Positions 33,901 to 42,913 of a stretch of DNA of 64,000 nucleotides are shown here, one piece after another; within the stretch, counting starts at the first letter, position 1; every line of letters starts with the position of its first letter. The position numbers and the translations under genes are program-made. The DNA is from Paraphoma chrysanthemicola (lineage: Eukaryota > Ascomycota > Dothideomycetes > Pleosporales > Phaeosphaeriaceae): the NCBI GenBank assembly GCA_020744225.1, contig JAGMWG010000010.1:248001-312000 (forward strand). Reading direction: 5' to 3'. The notes under the pieces are model-generated. The model made no database searches and had not been told where the DNA came from. It saw only the letters and a program-made list of their open reading frames with translations.

Positions 33901-34280
33901 GCATGTACTGTCTCTCCAGATCAACAACCCAGTATGGCGATTTGAACACTTCGAAACTTATCGCGAATCGGTCGCTTCCGGAGACAGTTTTGCAGTTCTT
34001 ACGACGCGTTCAAGCGAATGTTTGGAATCGAAGATTCTTTGTTGGGCGGAACTCGCATGGTGGGTCTGATCGTATGTATGGTCTAGGGTCAAGATATATG
34101 CAGTTAGGGGACTGGTGTTGCATCCTGCTGGGATGCTCTGTTCCGGTCATCTTGAGGGAGCAAGACGGGCCGTTCATTCAGTTCATCGGTGAGTGCTATG
34201 TTGATGGCATGATGGATGGACAAGCAATGGATTTCATGAAAGATAGGAATATCGCCATGATGGACTTTCCTCTTCGGTGA
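30993..34280 (+). CDS. HET-domain protein with embedded bZIP DNA-binding domain
   Basis: Uninterrupted frame of 1095 residues. Residues 1 to 225 are Ser/Pro-rich, disordered and contain a basic KKRR nuclear-signal candidate near residue 29. The HET domain spans about 268 to 435, with YYALSYAWGE, WLWIDAICIDQHN (about 330) and RPWFRRRWVIQEV. HET domains are TIR-related and trigger fungal incompatibility cell death. At about 715 to 790 a full bZIP follows a motif (VQIPIDVAAASKIADEKRRRN) typical of one fungal bZIP family. The basic region has N-x7-R (NAGASARFR), then heptads at A, L, L, Y and M. The C-terminus returns to the usual HET tail (GDWCCILLGCSVPVILR, about 1040, then DGMMDGQAMDF). The normal HET tail after the bZIP argues against two adjacent genes run together. 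Expression and function are unknown. Confidence 0.9.
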   Translation: MDDKAETAETALPISEQRPKMFEERNHKKRRLDDGLGEVGLEEKASWMHDYTGPVRCPSVSLQTHANVVQAGSIHAHKSPFLAHDGSIDNKSPRYSIASPLNLPPMLPPSLARRSSYGGSDEAYETPASSIVPASTITRSSSGTYGVINKRRASTVSISPVASPMSIGSRSSSPPRVGSADFARGQITPPSIPFRPDSPALNVENIFRPTSIPQVDRFTLASDSFEYQYHSITSDQIRLLVLLKGSPSEDIHCSLKPIYASELNGSQLGYYALSYAWGERTHLEKIFISDLPAVNHIPSQAPLESIPPKMLHIQTNLHAALKRLRCDDEDVWLWIDAICIDQHNMSEKSHQLPRMRNIYENAYSVCVWLGEPEVDARLNNTCKDPLDFVSVIVNLKFLDHIVREPIAETEEVLASFVAFANLLKRPWFRRRWVIQEVAASKRAFVQVGLKKVNWVDFADAVQLFLANIERIRAMYERSELSRRDPDALGHVESVGAGAIVRATSHVLKRSDEGRIVARLCTIEALVVAFLHYEASDTRDTIYALLSLAKDRDSYLEAQRLFGVPGQQPYEKSTAQVYAEFVHHSIKSSNSLDIICRHWALPSADASGPKVPSWAGVVVDSSFGPSPRPAGRLNGDSLVGKSGNRIYNASGGSIPIMRLYVPQEVPHNAFNIPLLAPKDWRLPVTSVTHNKEHARNQMQPTSQSSIQIMTIKSQQGHDVQIPIDVAAASKIADEKRRRNAGASARFRARRQEKERQASTLIANLEQEIRDLREDVEFYRGQRDAMDKLLNTNSHLSLPRIQSPRHRRHFSGGKSAPRESAYDAYQSDKPDEAISNITSIHRTSSAAHFGETAPQTDSQNSTEVPSILQETSSSQSDLQPVPVSRPRTSIDAIDRFVFGSNITLVAQGFRLCEVIQRSPRVVDGVIAHECLEIAGWNRGLDVNDIPDRLWRTLVADRTDDGSNALSWWRRACMYCLSRSTTQYGDLNTSKLIANRSLPETVLQFLRRVQANVWNRRFFVGRNSHGGSDRMYGLGSRYMQLGDWCCILLGCSVPVILREQDGPFIQFIGECYVDGMMDGQAMDFMKDRNIAMMDFPLR

Positions 34281-34370
34281 TAAAAAGGGCAAACAATGTG
34301 GAGAGATAAAGTAGGTATAAGTAAAATCTAATACATCTACCTGAAGGTTGACAGGGCCAGTATCGTACTT

Positions 34371-34398
34371 GATGCATTGCTCACACGCATTCCTGACG
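34371..34398. repeat. short direct repeat, copy B
   Basis: The GC-richer partner of the 30235 copy, in the same orientation. About 23 of 28 positions are identical and the rest are transitions. Confidence 0.45.
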
Positions 34399-34724
34399 TC
34401 GACGTTACACTATGGACTGCGCTGTACAGAGTATGACTTGACTTGTTAGCGTGCAGGGTAACATGCTCGATTGATCGTCCAGAGGTGATACTCTGCATCA
34501 GAATTGCGAATGTATTTGAGTGACAGCACAATGTGAACGCGTCAGTAGCACTGTTCGATTTTTCAGCGGGTGAGCGTATTATAATAATAACTTGCCCTTT
34601 CACTCAATCCGCGACACGCACAAATACACACACGCACTGTATATTTTCGTGCGCCACAAAAATTTAATTTGCACTACACATTTTATTTTGTTGTCCTTCT
34701 CTGTAATGAACCCAAGCCCAGCCT

Positions 34725-34850
34725 AAGCTAAGCTAGTCCAGTAGTAAACGCTTGTAAAACTTGGCCATTCTACCAGATCCGCTCTAGGTAAGATAGAAAA
34801 CAAGATTGGAAGATCACTATTGCTCTGCGTTAATGTATTTGAGAGATTAA
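34725..34850 (+). mobile_element. SINE-like tRNA-derived element, decayed copy
   Basis: GTCCAGTAGTAAACG at 34736 aligns with GTCCAGTGGTAAACG at 40484, and similarity continues for about 65 bp (roughly 70 per cent identical, many transitions). About 100 bp downstream, GTATTTGAGAG matches the B-box-like GGATTCGAGAC of the other copy. The spacing is 101 bp here and 111 bp in the other copy. The A-box and B-box order suggests a polymerase III-derived short interspersed element mutated by C-to-T changes. Confidence 0.5.
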
Positions 34851-35680
34851 ATCAAGGAATGTGCACCATGCTTACTAAACCCCCTCATTCGATTATGCTG
34901 GTGTGCTCAGACACGTTGTTTTGAGGAGAGGCCAGCATCTGAGCAGAAAGCACGATGCTGCTGGGAGTACAGTACATCCACTTGGTAAAGACATCGAGAG
35001 TATGCCCGCGGTGTGTTTCTGCAATGACGCCCGTGTGGAGCTAGGACGAATGGAGGATGGTGATGGTGGTGGGGATCAGTTACTGAGGAGCCTTGTGGAT
35101 AGATCGAATGAAATGTATGTCGAGAGCTAGTATGATGCGTATATAGTCTAGTTTGTCAAGATATAGAAGCTTATGGGGCGTAGGAAGGTAAAGGGAATTC
35201 TAGGGCAGACGGTGGTTGATAGTGTACAGAGCGTGCCAAGGGTGAGGAGGCAGACCGTATTAGAATTTGGGATCGGGCTTCGATGGAGCAGTTCGATATA
35301 CTGCCACTCCTGTCTGTGTCGTGAGAGTCTACATCAGCATTTCCTGATCGATCAGAGTGAATCACGCTACACTTTTGCTGTCACCGGCATTGCGACGCTT
35401 GTTTGAAACACCGGAAGTCATTGACGTTCTGTCATATGCCCACTGATCGGCCTAAAATATGATACGTAGGTATTCAGGCCTCTTAATAGTATACTTGAGC
35501 CTGTTTGGTCACTGTTGGGTGTACAGATTACCGAGTGAAGAGTAATATAATATTTGCGAGTAAAGAAAGATATGTGTCGAGTTGACCAAGGCACCGAGAA
35601 ACCAAGCGTGTGTTTCCAGTGCACTTCAACGCCATCAAACGCCATGAGTTTATGATACATACTAAGGGAGGGATCGTGAT

Positions 35681-38288
35681 TCAAGACCCAACGCCGCCTC
35701 CGTGTTCGACAACTTGCTGCTTGTCAAGTACCTCGATTTTCCTGCTCAGCAGCCCGCGTAGCTCCGGGCTAATGACCTTCGCATCGCCTTCCTCACCAAC
35801 CTGCTTGCCCTGATCTGTGCCAGATGTCGATGCTTCAGCTGTGGTAGTTGAACTTGAAGGCGGAGCGCCAGGTCCCGCCACCAGAGCAGCTTGCAATTTC
35901 CGCTGTCTAGCTTGTGGCGCTGATGGGAAGTTGCCTTTCTTGTCGATTGTTTCAATGGTCCGTTGGAAGCGCTTGAAAAGCGACTCGGCGCGAACAAGGG
36001 TAGATTCGAGATCCATTGTACCAGAAAGCTCATTTACTGCAACAGCATTAGCAGGCTACGCCATGTGGAGACAGGGCCCAAGTTACTCACCGTACTTGAG
36101 CACTTCATCAAAATGCTTTAAATGCGCCATGATGACGTCGCGGTGCTTTTCCAGGATAGCCAAAGCTATGAAAATGTGAAAGTTGCTGCTCTGATAGTCG
36201 GTCCACAACGATTCCCAAAGACGGAGGATGTCGGCCCATTCAAACTCTCGCTTGTACCAAACAAGAAGCATGCGGAAGAAGAAGAAGAAATTTGTGGACT
36301 CGGCGGATTGAAGATGCAGATAGAGTTTCGGATCCATGAGCTGGACAAGATGGTCAAGTGTTGTCAGTTGCTTGCGCATCCCAGATTGATCTCGTAAGAA
36401 ATTGCGCTCCTGCGGACTCGTTAGCGACCGCCTGTAAGCGTCAACAACACCTCAAGACATACCATTCGTTCCATGAAGGAAACAAAACCCCAGAATGCGA
36501 TGGCATCGTCTTGCATTACTGCGTAGATGGGAGCGAGCAAGTCGCTCATGCCCTGTACATAGCCCAAGTCCTTGTTGTACTCATTATACGTCAGAAGCAT
36601 GTCTTTCATCTGCTCGAGGTGAACGTTTGTGCCACTGTCGGCAAAGGGCGAATCAGGATCCGGATGCGGTATATCCTCGCCGGCGAATATTGGTATGTTG
36701 CGATCTGTTCGATGTACGTCTTTCTCTACATTGCGGACCCCATAGAATGGGGAAAAGTTAGTCAAGCTTTTCAACAGTTTCATGAGCAGAGTACGAACCT
36801 ATTCTGTTCTTCTGCTCGCGCCACCACTCCTCTTGTTCTTCCGTCTGTTGGCCCTCAGCCAAGCGCTCCCACCAAGCACCCTTCAAGCGAATGTATTCAT
36901 CTCGGCGACTGTTGATGTTTGCGCGACGCTCTTCTTCCGAGCTGTCCCACTCGTACACTCCAAGGAGGAAGAGCCATGCTTCTTTGCGCACCCCGTCTTC
37001 GGGATCGAGTCCTCCGTGGAAGATGCGCTCCTTAACCTCATCTGGCGTCAGCTGTAAACGGCCTTTTGGGTCGAAAAAACCTTTCCACTCCTCCATGGTT
37101 ACGGGCTTACGTCGATCGGCCATGGTCATTTTGTCCATGTCCAGTATTTCGAAGTCCCCAACATCACTCTGCTCCATCGCCAAGACGTCCTTTGCAGTCC
37201 ATATTCTCTGGTTCCGCTCACGCTCGCTTTGCTCGGCAATGCCCATAGCCCATCTTGCCAGATATAGACGCGCGCTGTCGAACTCTTCCTGCAATGTCTG
37301 TACCTCAGGGTTCTGTATCAATCTCCTGACCTGTGGTGGGATCTTCGGATTATCTGCTACGGCTTGTGCGGTCCTCCTTGTGAAGGTGGTCACTTGGCTT
37401 AGCTTCTCTAGAAAGCTCCATCTTGCTTCCTTGAGTGCTTTGGTGACTGGATCCATGGCACCGTCTCTCTTGTCTGTACCCTGAGATGATGACGCCTCTC
37501 CATCTGTGCTTTTCCTTGGCTTATCTGCGTGTTTGCCAAATGATCTCTTGTCGTCCTCGGTAGGATCGATCAAATATATGCTTGGGTCTGCTCCCGATCT
37601 TTCTACAGGAACAAATCTCTTCAGCCACCGCAGAACCTCGTCGCCACCCCAGAACATGCCGCCGCCGTCGCCAAATGGATCAAAGCTTTCCTTTGCCAGT
37701 TTCTTTCGCTGCATTATCGTCGACTGACATTCACTATCATGGAAGAAGAGCGCAGGGAAACTGTCCCCAGCTCGCGTATTGACCACGAGACTTCCGAACC
37801 ACCATCCGATGCTGGGTGGCCGAACCAAAAGCGAGTATATCTCGCTGACGGGTATTGCGAATGCATATCCGGGAGTTCCGCTATGCGAGGATGTCGTCGG
37901 CGGTGGGGGAACGAGGTATGATTGGGTTGGTGGAGACGACGAGTCTGACAGATCGACCTTTACGTAGGTGTCGTAAGCATCGCCGAGGGCCGATTCGGGC
38001 ATCCAGGCAAGAAGCAATGAGGACGCATCATGGCTGTGCGCAGACGAAGACGAGGTGGGTCGCGCATCGTTTGTCGTAGGTCGTTTCTGCTGCACGAGTG
38101 CTACGAAGCCTGCGATATTGTCTTTCGCGGAGGGCGATGGGTGGACGTACACCTGTATTTGTTAGAACTCACGCCACATACAAATGGACCGTCCGATTCA
38201 CCTTGCTCTTGGTGTACAGCAGCTTCACTCCACGCCCGCTTGTCGTGTGGCGAATGGTGTTGTAATCGCCTTCTTCATCATCACTCAT
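35681..38288 (-). CDS. GYP7: TBC-domain Rab GTPase-activating protein (Gyp7-like)
   Basis: Five exons: 38288-38202, 38152-36799, 36725-36463, 36409-36091 and 36036-35681. All introns are GT-AG and all phases close, giving 792 residues. It accelerates GTP hydrolysis on Rab proteins; in yeast Gyp7 acts on Ypt7 at the vacuole. The N-terminal region starts MSDDEEGDYNTIRHTT and VYVHPSP. The TBC domain begins GGLDPEDGVRKEAW, contains the arginine finger IEKDVHRTDR (split by the second intron) and the glutamine finger YVQGMSDL, then FRMLLVWYKREF. It ends NELSGTMDLESTL followed by a short disordered tail. A long insertion sits between the first TBC helix and the arginine finger, as in other Gyp7 proteins. 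Confidence 0.95.
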
Positions 38289-38879
38289 GGCGTAGAATGA
38301 GGCCGGCGATGGCGACCGTTGTGCCGGAGATGCCATGTGGGGCAGCGGCGGGGATGGTATTAAGAAGGCAGGAATGCTAGTTGAACTACTTGATCGTTTG
38401 TATGTAGAAGCCTAAAGGGACGCGTGAAAGCAAGCAAGACGCGCACATGGAGCGCTAAGGTGATGTTGCAGGTGATGGTTGCGAGATGCTGGTCATTCGC
38501 GGGTGACGTCGGTCGAAGTGGCGCAGGCGCAAGCGCGACCTGCGGGGTGGCGGGGTTGTTTTCCTGAGGACGCCTCCTCAAGCCTTGTCTAAACATTCGT
38601 AGATCGAAGCTTTGTTAGCAATATACATGCAGACCGAATGCGTCACCTCCCTGCACCTCTCCGCGATCTGTGTCTACAATTGCTTGTCACTCCTGCGAGC
38701 CTGTAGTATGCGATCACCAAAGGACGACGGAACGGATCTCGAAAAAACCACCCTCTCATTCGTGGGCGCAAATCTAAATTGAAAGTGCTCGCTGAGAATA
38801 AAACCGTGATATACTGCTCCATGAACGCCACGCCGTAGACAAATTCTTGGCCTGCTCTTCTCGCTCATGAGAGAGGTCT
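38289..38879. other. intergenic region
   Basis: Promoter of the GYP7-like gene and 3' flank of the Mso1-like gene. Nothing else is seen. Confidence 0.5.
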
Positions 38880-39749
38880 TCAGCGCATGCGCGGCCCGCT
38901 TGGCAACCCAACGCGTCCACCAGGTGGCCCGCGTTGTGGCGGCCCACTATCGTAGCCTGGACCATATGGATCATCGTTGCCTACCCAAGGTGAGTTGGAA
39001 GACATGCCAGACGAGCCTTGTTGTCTGCCCCCGCCGCTCCCTGTGCTCCCATAGCTGTTGTTCCGGCTGTCTTGATATGGCGCCCTTCCTCCTTGAGGTG
39101 CAGGCCGTTCGTACGAGCCCGGTCTTGCATATGAAGAGTTGCCCGTGTCTGCTGAAGCGCCCGGCGCTGGACTGTTCGACCGTCCCCATAATCTCGCTTT
39201 CAGTCTCTCCTGTGCTGTTGTGCCTGACCCTGCACTTGGCGGTGGTGATGCGTCGGCCTGAGGCCGTCCGCCCTGACCGAGACTGCTTTGATAGCTCCCA
39301 GCTCTTTGGCTTGGTAGTGGTCTGCCCTGACTCTGTGGTTCTGGTGTTAGCGAGCTGCCAGCGCCTGGTCGCCCGTGCAGTGGGCGACCTGCTCCGCCTC
39401 GACCACCTGCATTCCTGCGCAGAGAAAGCGGTTCCTGTGGCTGCTGTTGCTGTGGGTTGTCCCAGAGGTCACTCAGCCCTCCTCCGCGACCGCCCATGGG
39501 CGGTGCTTGTCCTTGCTGGCGGCCAGACGACGACGCGAATTGGGTGGGCGCAGGCTGAGGCGCTCTTGGGTCGGGTGGGAGCCATCCAGGGAACGGTCTG
39601 CCTTTCTCGGTGTAGTATGCGCGCAGCACGCGGGAGATGTGGGAATCGTCTTCGTTGTCGCCATCGGCTTCACTATCGAGGAGCTGCCGCCGTAGATTCG
39701 TGTACCGCGACGTGGTGTTGGTGAGGATATTGCTCAGATAGGCCGACAT
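38880..39749 (-). CDS. Mso1-like Sec1-binding protein
   Basis: Single-exon frame of 289 residues from the ATG at 39749. The first 60 residues match the Mso1 Sec1-binding domain: MSAYLSNILTNTTSRYTNLR, then SHISRVLRAYYTEKGRPFP and GWLPPDP. In yeast Mso1 binds the SM protein Sec1 and helps the exocytic SNARE complex at sites of secretion. The rest is a disordered Gly/Gln/Ser/Pro-rich region with a conserved-looking TTAQERLKARLWG helix near residue 180. The long plus-strand frame across the same bases is an antisense shadow. Confidence 0.88.
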   Translation of the reverse strand: MSAYLSNILTNTTSRYTNLRRQLLDSEADGDNEDDSHISRVLRAYYTEKGRPFPGWLPPDPRAPQPAPTQFASSSGRQQGQAPPMGGRGGGLSDLWDNPQQQQPQEPLSLRRNAGGRGGAGRPLHGRPGAGSSLTPEPQSQGRPLPSQRAGSYQSSLGQGGRPQADASPPPSAGSGTTAQERLKARLWGRSNSPAPGASADTGNSSYARPGSYERPAPQGGRAPYQDSRNNSYGSTGSGGGRQQGSSGMSSNSPWVGNDDPYGPGYDSGPPQRGPPGGRVGLPSGPRMR

Positions 39750-40686
39750 ATTGGTGGTCTAATCGTATTGAGGGTAGGTTTAGAGGATGCGGCCTGCCTG
39801 CACGTGCAGGATCGTAGGTGGTGGTTGCGCGTGGTGTTGGAGGTCGGTGGGTCGCCGTTTCCAATTGACTCGGCGTTTGCTTCGGAAGCGAGCCCAAACT
39901 GGAACCAACAACAGCTCCACCACTTTCACCTCCACCTTCCCTAGCGCAGCCTCAAATCAGCATATACTTCCTGATATCGAGTGAGTCGTGGAATCTCAGT
40001 GTGGTTTGATTGTCCACGGCATTAGCATCATCTATGCGCTGGAATCGAGCATTTCAAAGCTGTTGATGAACCATTCCTCATTCTTTTCCTGGCAGATCTC
40101 ACGTCGCGTGCAAGAGCGGACACGGAAGGCGCCAGCTGTTGTCGCATATCCCAGGTTCCCATGTACATTCCAAGTTCCGCCGTCACGTGTAGCTCCTGAG
40201 AGTATCTTTTCTACATCTGTTCAATCTATCTGCATATCGTGTGGCCGTACCTTCTTCATGATTCGCCCGTTCACCCCAAGGACATCATTCGCCATATGTG
40301 CCGCGCTGGGCGTTTGTCTTCTCCTTTCACCTGAGGTTGGTACGTACGCTATCACGAACCTATGACGCCAGCCGCTTATACTAAGCTGCAACTTCTTCTG
40401 CAAAAGCATTTCAAGACATATATATATATATCGCGAATGTTCAAGCATTACTCTTATACAAGTGCTCAGTAAGAGCTAGATTGGTCCAGTGGTAAACGAT
40501 TGTTACAGCTTAGTCCTTCCGCCAGATGCGTTCTCGGTGGAACACAAACTGAAACGGCGCTTGTATTTTTGTTTTCGCAGTTGCCAGGTCGTGGATTCGA
40601 GACGCGCTTTGCATGTCTGGGTCATTTTTGCTTCCGCTCTATACTATCGACTGATCACGAGAACAGTCTTGCTCATTCCTGCGAAG
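39750..40686. other. intergenic region with SINE-like element
   Basis: No gene is supported. A TA dinucleotide run lies near 40421 and a SINE-like element at 40470-40612. A 125-codon frame at 39988 has no recognisable content. Confidence 0.5.
40470..40612 (+). mobile_element. SINE-like tRNA-derived element, better preserved copy
   Basis: TGGTCCAGTGG at 40482 fits the polymerase III A-box pattern (TRGYNNARNNGG). GTGGATTCGAGAC at 40591 resembles a B box. The 5' half aligns with the 34725 copy. The cloverleaf of a working tRNA cannot be drawn, and the A-to-B spacing (about 110 bp) is too long for a normal tRNA, so a SINE or tRNA relic is the better reading. Confidence 0.5.
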
Positions 40687-41499
40687 ATGACTCATCAAGG
40701 GCGCAGGTCACAAGCAATCAACGTGAAAAGACTATATATGAAGCCCGGCATCCTATCGACAGCAGCGGGTAAGGTTGTGTACGAGACCAATGAGCCAGCT
40801 CCCACGCTTAAGAGTACCTGTCATTATTACTTCGATTTGCCCGACGCACTATCAGCCCATTTACACCCATCGATGCCTCCTCATCTCATCGTCCTCGACG
40901 TTTCAGGTCGCAAATTTCAGACGCAGAAAGCCACACTACAGACATCTCCATACTTCCAGAACCTGCTGGCCAGATGGGACAATTGTACCGATCAGCAAGA
41001 GGACGGTTCCTACTACATAGACGCAGATCCTGATGTGTTCCGACACGTGCTAGATTTCATGCGGCGACCGTCAAAGTTTCCATTGTTTTGGACCAAGGAG
41101 ACTGGATTTGACTATGCACTCTACAATAAGCTCGAGGCCGAAGCGGATTACTTCCTACTTCATGATCTGCGGGATTGGATACGAAGCAAACGGTATGCTG
41201 ATGCAGTTAAGATGGTTGTAGGGATCCGGATCTTGTCGGAGCACGAAGCACAGGATCGCACAAACAGGTTCAGACAAATTCCAGAAGCAAATGTTCAGAG
41301 CTTCTTCGGCTCGTACTCGGGGGAGAAGCCTTGTATCAACCCTTGTCTCAATCATAAGAAAATAGAGCGTTGCGATCTGTGCCTCGAGCTGTTAAAGAAA
41401 CACGGGCCGCAGTACGAAGAGCCAGCCAAGAAGCTTACTCTGGTCATCAAGAGAACAATTTTTGATCATGATGTCTGTTCAAATGATTCAGTCGCTTGA
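40687..41499 (+). CDS. BTB/POZ (T1-type) domain protein
   Basis: Frame of 270 residues from the ATG at 40687; a second Met at 40876 sits directly before the domain. The BTB/T1 fold spans about 66 to 165: HLIVLDVSGRKFQTQKATLQ, SPYFQNLLARWD, GSYYIDADPDVFRHVLDFMR, FDYALYNKLEAEADYFLLHDL. This is the KCTD-like subtype that lacks channel segments and often serves as a Cul3 substrate adaptor or oligomeriser. The C-terminal part has a Cys cluster (CINPCLNHKKIERCDLCLEL) that could bind a metal. It lies at the edge of the accessory block, 75 bp downstream of the SINE-like element. Confidence 0.8.
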   Translation: MTHQGRRSQAINVKRLYMKPGILSTAAGKVVYETNEPAPTLKSTCHYYFDLPDALSAHLHPSMPPHLIVLDVSGRKFQTQKATLQTSPYFQNLLARWDNCTDQQEDGSYYIDADPDVFRHVLDFMRRPSKFPLFWTKETGFDYALYNKLEAEADYFLLHDLRDWIRSKRYADAVKMVVGIRILSEHEAQDRTNRFRQIPEANVQSFFGSYSGEKPCINPCLNHKKIERCDLCLELLKKHGPQYEEPAKKLTLVIKRTIFDHDVCSNDSVA

Positions 41500-41559
41500 C
41501 AGGTGATAGATTACTATAGAAAGAACGAATTGACAATGTTCTTGATCCCAATTCCAGGT

Positions 41560-41665
41560 CTATATGCATACCCACACCTCTTCTTCTTCTTCCAGCCGTC
41601 CAATCACAGCCTCGCCTCCCCCAGTCTCCTCTCCGTCCTCATGGACCGTAATTACCTCCTCTCTG
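41560..41665 (-). pseudogene. terminal fragment of a USP-like gene
   Basis: Read on the minus strand, about 34 codons ending at the stop at 41560 give VITVHEDGEETGGGEAVIG and an acidic end. This matches the last residues of the gene at 48401-49778 (VITAHENGEQIEGGEAVIG), including the stop-proximal WV motif. About 24 of 34 residues agree, and the DNA also aligns. Upstream of a TGA the similarity ends, so only the 3' end of a duplicated gene survives. Confidence 0.7.
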
Positions 41666-42648
41666 TCAATGCTTGGTTGCCAGAACAAAGGCTAAATAGA
41701 TTTGGCCGTGTGCTTTTGCTAATCAACCGCCGTGCGCCCTGCACAGTAGAGCCCCGGAGACTTACTACATACCCATAGTCTTTTAGTCTGGATATATTTA
41801 CTTGCTTCGAATACTTTATTTTTTCGTCGCTTAGAGGTATTCACTAAGTTATTGGTGTTATACTATGCTTGTAGAATGAAGCGAAGGACTCTAGGAATTG
41901 CTAACAGTAGACAGCTGGCTGAACAGCAACAGCGCGCGGCCGAACATATTTTGCCAGAAGCGATGTTAAAAATTACCAATCAAGGTTAAATCCATACAGT
42001 AGGACAATGCCAGCAAATTTGGGCCAATGTCATTTAGGATGTTGCAAACGATCCCAGCTCTGAATGCACGATGTTCACGTTCCGTGAGATATCGCAAGTC
42101 GATAACACACGGATGCCTTTTGTGAATTACCGCTGTTGGCAGCCAGAAGCGCAAGTGGTAAGAGAACCGGCTCCCTTCATGCCGATGGCTACTTCCGCTC
42201 AAGCACATGTTTGCCCACCAGCGTCGCCGTGAAACTCTTCATTACATTTTGACATTGTGCGCCTGGATCTGGAGATGAACGGGTCTATAAGATCAGTGTG
42301 AATTGGCTGACAATGAGATTGAATAGACGAAAAGCAATGTTTCTTCTGAAAGTGCCCTTGGCATTGACGGTGAAAGGGATTTCGAGGCTGGCGCAGTAGG
42401 TGCATTGGCCGGCTCGTAGCAAGGATGACCATCTAAGATTGCACACAACATCATGCCATGCAAGTCGGAAATTAGCACGCGAATATGCACGGCATCCGAG
42501 TCTCAAAAGTGGACGGCGATCTTTGATGGACTCTTGACGCTAAGTAGCGCCACCAAGGTTTGGATATTTGGGTACACCTTGTATCAGGACTGTGGCGCAA
42601 CTCCAATACTTTCCTTGAAATTAGGTTACTAAGCAGTACTTTACGTAA

Positions 42649-42747
42649 GCCCTTAAATGTGAAGGCGAGGTTGCTCATGCTGGTTAGCGTCGAGGGATGG
42701 TCTGCTCCTAGCTTCGCCTCTGTCTGCGTTTTCAAGCCAACAATTTC
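42649..42747 (-). pseudogene. TPR repeat relic of NLR / kinesin-light-chain type
   Basis: The minus-strand reading contains TQTEAKLGADHPSTLTSMSN followed by LAFTFKG. This is the hallmark TPR repeat (KLGADHPSTLTSMxNLA) of the long repeat arrays at the end of fungal NB-ARC/NACHT-type and patatin-TPR proteins. Only one repeat is recognisable. Stop codons lie upstream in the frame and no continuation is found downstream. Confidence 0.65.
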
Positions 42748-42913
42748 TAATTAGCGCCATTGCTATATGCCTTGGATTCATACCTAGACGCAAATAATGT
42801 AAACATCCGTATTGGATGCGTCTACAGCACAGCAGCACATGGGATTCATGTGTTGTATATCGAAGAGCATCAAAAGAATTCCATTATTTGTCATTTGCTG
42901 CTGTCCCCTGATC

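Larger units (their letters stand above)
34281..35680. other. 1.4 kb AT-rich intergenic region with repeats
   Basis: No gene is supported. It contains copy B of the short direct repeat (34371-34398) and a decayed SINE-like element (34725-34850). Small frames at 34903-35406 have no recognisable features. Confidence 0.5.
41500..42913. other. 1.4 kb intergenic region with gene relics
   Basis: No intact gene. It holds a USP gene fragment (41560-41665) and a TPR relic (42649-42747), both on the minus strand. The sequence between them shows no domain. Confidence 0.5.

Noticed and set aside
38867..39724. 285-codon plus-strand frame opposite the Mso1-like gene
   Set aside because: Antisense shadow. 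The minus strand carries the recognisable Sec1-binding domain.
39988..40365. 125-codon plus-strand frame
   Set aside because: No domain and no codon-usage support in an AT-rich spacer.
40421..40434. TA dinucleotide run as a promoter element
   Set aside because: A simple microsatellite without other promoter signals.
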